Source of the DNA: an uncultured Atopobiaceae bacterium
GTDB lineage: Bacteria > Actinomycetota > Coriobacteriia > Coriobacteriales > Atopobiaceae
Direction: 5' to 3'
Assembly: GCA_900770865.1 (NCBI GenBank)
Contig: CAAGLU010000239.1
Coordinates: 1-7,323, forward strand
DNA length: 7,323 nt
The notes under the pieces are model-generated. The model saw only the letters and a list, made by a program, of their open reading frames with translations, did no database searches and had not been told where the DNA came from. The translations under genes were made by a program, and so were the position numbers. Positions 6,131 through 7,323 of the stretch are shown one piece after another; positions within the stretch are counted from its first letter, which is position 1; the number at the start of each line of letters is the position of its first letter.

Positions 6131-6303
6131 GCAGTAACGCGTCCTCGGGAGCCAAATTGACGCCCGAAGGCCCCTCTCGTACCCAATCGCTGCGGTAACG
6201 CGTCCTCCGGCGCCAAAACGGCGCCGGAGGGAGCTTCTCGTACGTAATGCCTGCAAAACAACGCCCTCCGGCGTCACACGACGTCGGAGGGCGTACTCAC
6301 TGC
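6131..6303. repeat. Three tandem hairpin units, 61-bp period, between the SDR gene and rho
   Basis: Unit 1 spans 6131-6191 and unit 2 spans 6192-6252. They are the same length and, by my count, identical at 46 of 61 positions without gaps (shared TAACGCGTCCTC near the start and TCTCGTAC near the end). Unit 3 (6253 to about 6303) starts in the same register but is shorter and more diverged. Each unit has an inverted repeat in its middle: unit 2 perfect over 11 bp (CCTCCGGCGCC 6204-6214 with GGCGCCGGAGG 6220-6230), unit 3 over 15 bp with one mismatch (6261-6275 with 6280-6294), unit 1 degenerate (TCGGG / CCCGA core). The array fills most of the 235-bp gap between two convergent genes, so it probably serves in transcript ending or protection on both strands. 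No T-run follows any unit on the plus strand. Confidence 0.8.
6253..6294 (-). terminator. Probable intrinsic terminator of rho
   Basis: On the minus strand a 15-bp GC-rich stem with one mismatch (arms 6280-6294 and 6261-6275, 4-nt loop) begins 30 nt after the rho stop codon and runs directly into TGTTTTGC (6260-6253). A stem followed by a T-rich run is the standard form of a Rho-independent terminator. It is also the third unit of the tandem hairpin array. Confidence 0.7.
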
Positions 6304-6324
6304 ATAGAAACTCAGTGCCGAGAC

Positions 6325-7323
6325 CTACATCACATACTCGCTCTGCGCGGCCTTCTTGGCCGAGCGAATGAGGAACTCCTCGTTTGAGTTGGTAGCCTTG
6401 AGACCCTTGACCAGCGCAGAAGCGGCGCGCTCGGTGTTGTTCATGTTGGCGAGCACGCGACGAATCCCCCACACGAAGGGCGTGAGCTCAGCGGGCAAGA
6501 GCAGGTCCTCGTTGCGGGTACCCGAGGAGACTGGGTCGATTGCAGGGAAGATGCGCTTGTCGGCCAGCTCGCGGTCGAGCTTGAGTTCCATGTTGCCGGT
6601 GCCCTTGAACTCCTCGAAGATGACCTCGTCCATCTTGGAACCAGTGTCCACCAGTGCGGAGGCAATGATGGTGAGCGACCCGCCGTTCTCGATGTTGCGG
6701 GCGGCGCCCAGGAACTTCTTGGGCGGATAGAGTGCCGCGGAGTCAACACCGCCGGAGAGAATGCGGCCGCTCGCGGGCTGCGCGAGGTTGTACGCACGAG
6801 CCAGGCGCGTGATGGAGTCGAGCACCACCACAACGTCCTCGCCAAGCTCCACGAGCCTCTTTGCGTGCTCGATGACCAGCTCGGACACGGCGGTGTGGTT
6901 CTCGGCAGGCATGTCGAAGGTCGACGCCACGACCTCGCCATGAATGGAGCGCTGCATATCCGTGACCTCCTCGGGGCGCTCGTCCACGAGCAGGCAGACG
7001 AGGTGCACCTCGGGGTTGTTGGCGGCGATGGACTGGCAGATCTTCTTGAGTACCGTGGTCTTGCCGGCCTTGGGCGGGCTCACGATGAGGCCACGCTGGC
7101 CCTTGCCAATGGGTGCCACAAGGTCGATGGCACGACCGGTGATGGAATCCTTGCCACATTCCATGACCAGGCGTTCGTTGGGATAGATGGGGGTTAGATC
7201 GCGAAAGCGCGGACGGTTCTTCATTGACTCGGGATCGCGTCCGTTCACGTGTGCGATGGAGATGAGGGGCGGGTACTGGGCGGGATACTTGGTGTTGGTA
7301 CGAGCAGGGCCAACGGTTCCCTC
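6325..7323 (-). CDS. rho: Transcription termination factor Rho (partial, N-terminus outside window)
   Basis: Hexameric RNA-dependent ATPase/translocase that ends transcription. The window holds the C-terminal 332 residues, corresponding to roughly residue 97 to the end of E. coli Rho. The frame stays open through the right edge, so the GTG at 7246-7248 is internal. The end of the RNA-binding domain (KYPAQYPPLISIAHVNGRDPE) is followed by the whole ATPase domain. Fragment positions: P-loop SPPKAGKTT 82-90, catalytic Glu in DERPEE (Glu115), Walker B Asp169 in VVVLDSITR, the Q-loop region LSGGVDSAALYPPKKF, KGTGNMEL near 240-247, and the arginine finger in SGTRNED (Arg270, matching E. coli Arg366). 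Residues matching E. coli Met219, Ser266 and Gly337, where bicyclomycin-resistance changes are known, are unchanged. It ends in SEYVM and TAG, then a probable intrinsic terminator. Any Rho-specific N-terminal insertion typical of Actinobacteria would lie outside the window. Confidence 0.97.
   Translation of the reverse strand, partial: EGTVGPARTNTKYPAQYPPLISIAHVNGRDPESMKNRPRFRDLTPIYPNERLVMECGKDSITGRAIDLVAPIGKGQRGLIVSPPKAGKTTVLKKICQSIAANNPEVHLVCLLVDERPEEVTDMQRSIHGEVVASTFDMPAENHTAVSELVIEHAKRLVELGEDVVVVLDSITRLARAYNLAQPASGRILSGGVDSAALYPPKKFLGAARNIENGGSLTIIASALVDTGSKMDEVIFEEFKGTGNMELKLDRELADKRIFPAIDPVSSGTRNEDLLLPAELTPFVWGIRRVLANMNNTERAASALVKGLKATNSNEEFLIRSAKKAAQSEYVM

Noticed and set aside
6131..6303. 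Tandem repeats as a CRISPR array
   Set aside because: The 61-bp units are similar over their whole length with no unique spacers, and there are only three diverged copies.

Overview
The window looks like chromosomal DNA of a high-GC Gram-positive bacterium, most likely of the Coriobacteriia (Olsenella / Collinsella / Atopobium type). That placement is an inference from three things: the GC-rich codon use, the Tat-type lipoprotein signal on the branched-chain amino acid binding protein, and the actinobacterial style of the Rho fragment. No search was run. All genes but one lie on the minus strand.

Layout from left to right. (1) 1-3088, minus strand: a liv-type ABC importer transcribed in the order binding protein (livK, 1889-3088), permease livH (912-1787), permease livM (901 leftwards, cut by the window edge). 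A GC-rich stem-loop with a weak T-rich tail lies in the 101-bp gap between livK and livH. It probably lowers permease expression relative to the binding protein. The ATPase genes livG and livF would be expected beyond the left edge. (2) 3089-3260: the livK upstream region, with a 14-bp palindrome but no convincing promoter. (3) 3261-5065, minus strand: a two-gene unit, an unrecognised 428-aa membrane-anchored protein followed with overlapping stop/start by a VanZ-family membrane protein. A perfect 14-bp inverted repeat lies inside the first codons of the VanZ-like gene. (4) 5066-5303: a 238-bp divergent intergenic region with an inverted repeat able to fold into a branched RNA about 101 nt long upstream of the 428-aa gene, and two overlapping opposed -10-like boxes. 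(5) 5304-6089, plus strand: a classical short-chain dehydrogenase/reductase with a complete active site. (6) 6090-6324: a convergent intergenic region filled by three tandem diverged copies of a hairpin unit with a 61-bp period; the copy nearest rho looks like the rho terminator. (7) 6325 to the right edge, minus strand: transcription terminator Rho, with a complete ATPase domain and the N-terminus outside the window.

Functionally this is mostly ordinary chromosome: amino acid uptake, a membrane-protein pair of unknown role, a redox enzyme and a transcription factor. I see no mobile element, CRISPR array, tRNA or rRNA, and no obvious new multi-gene system. The parts most worth a second look are non-coding: the tandem hairpin repeats beside rho, the foldable leader upstream of the 428-aa gene, and the hairpin inside the VanZ-like gene.
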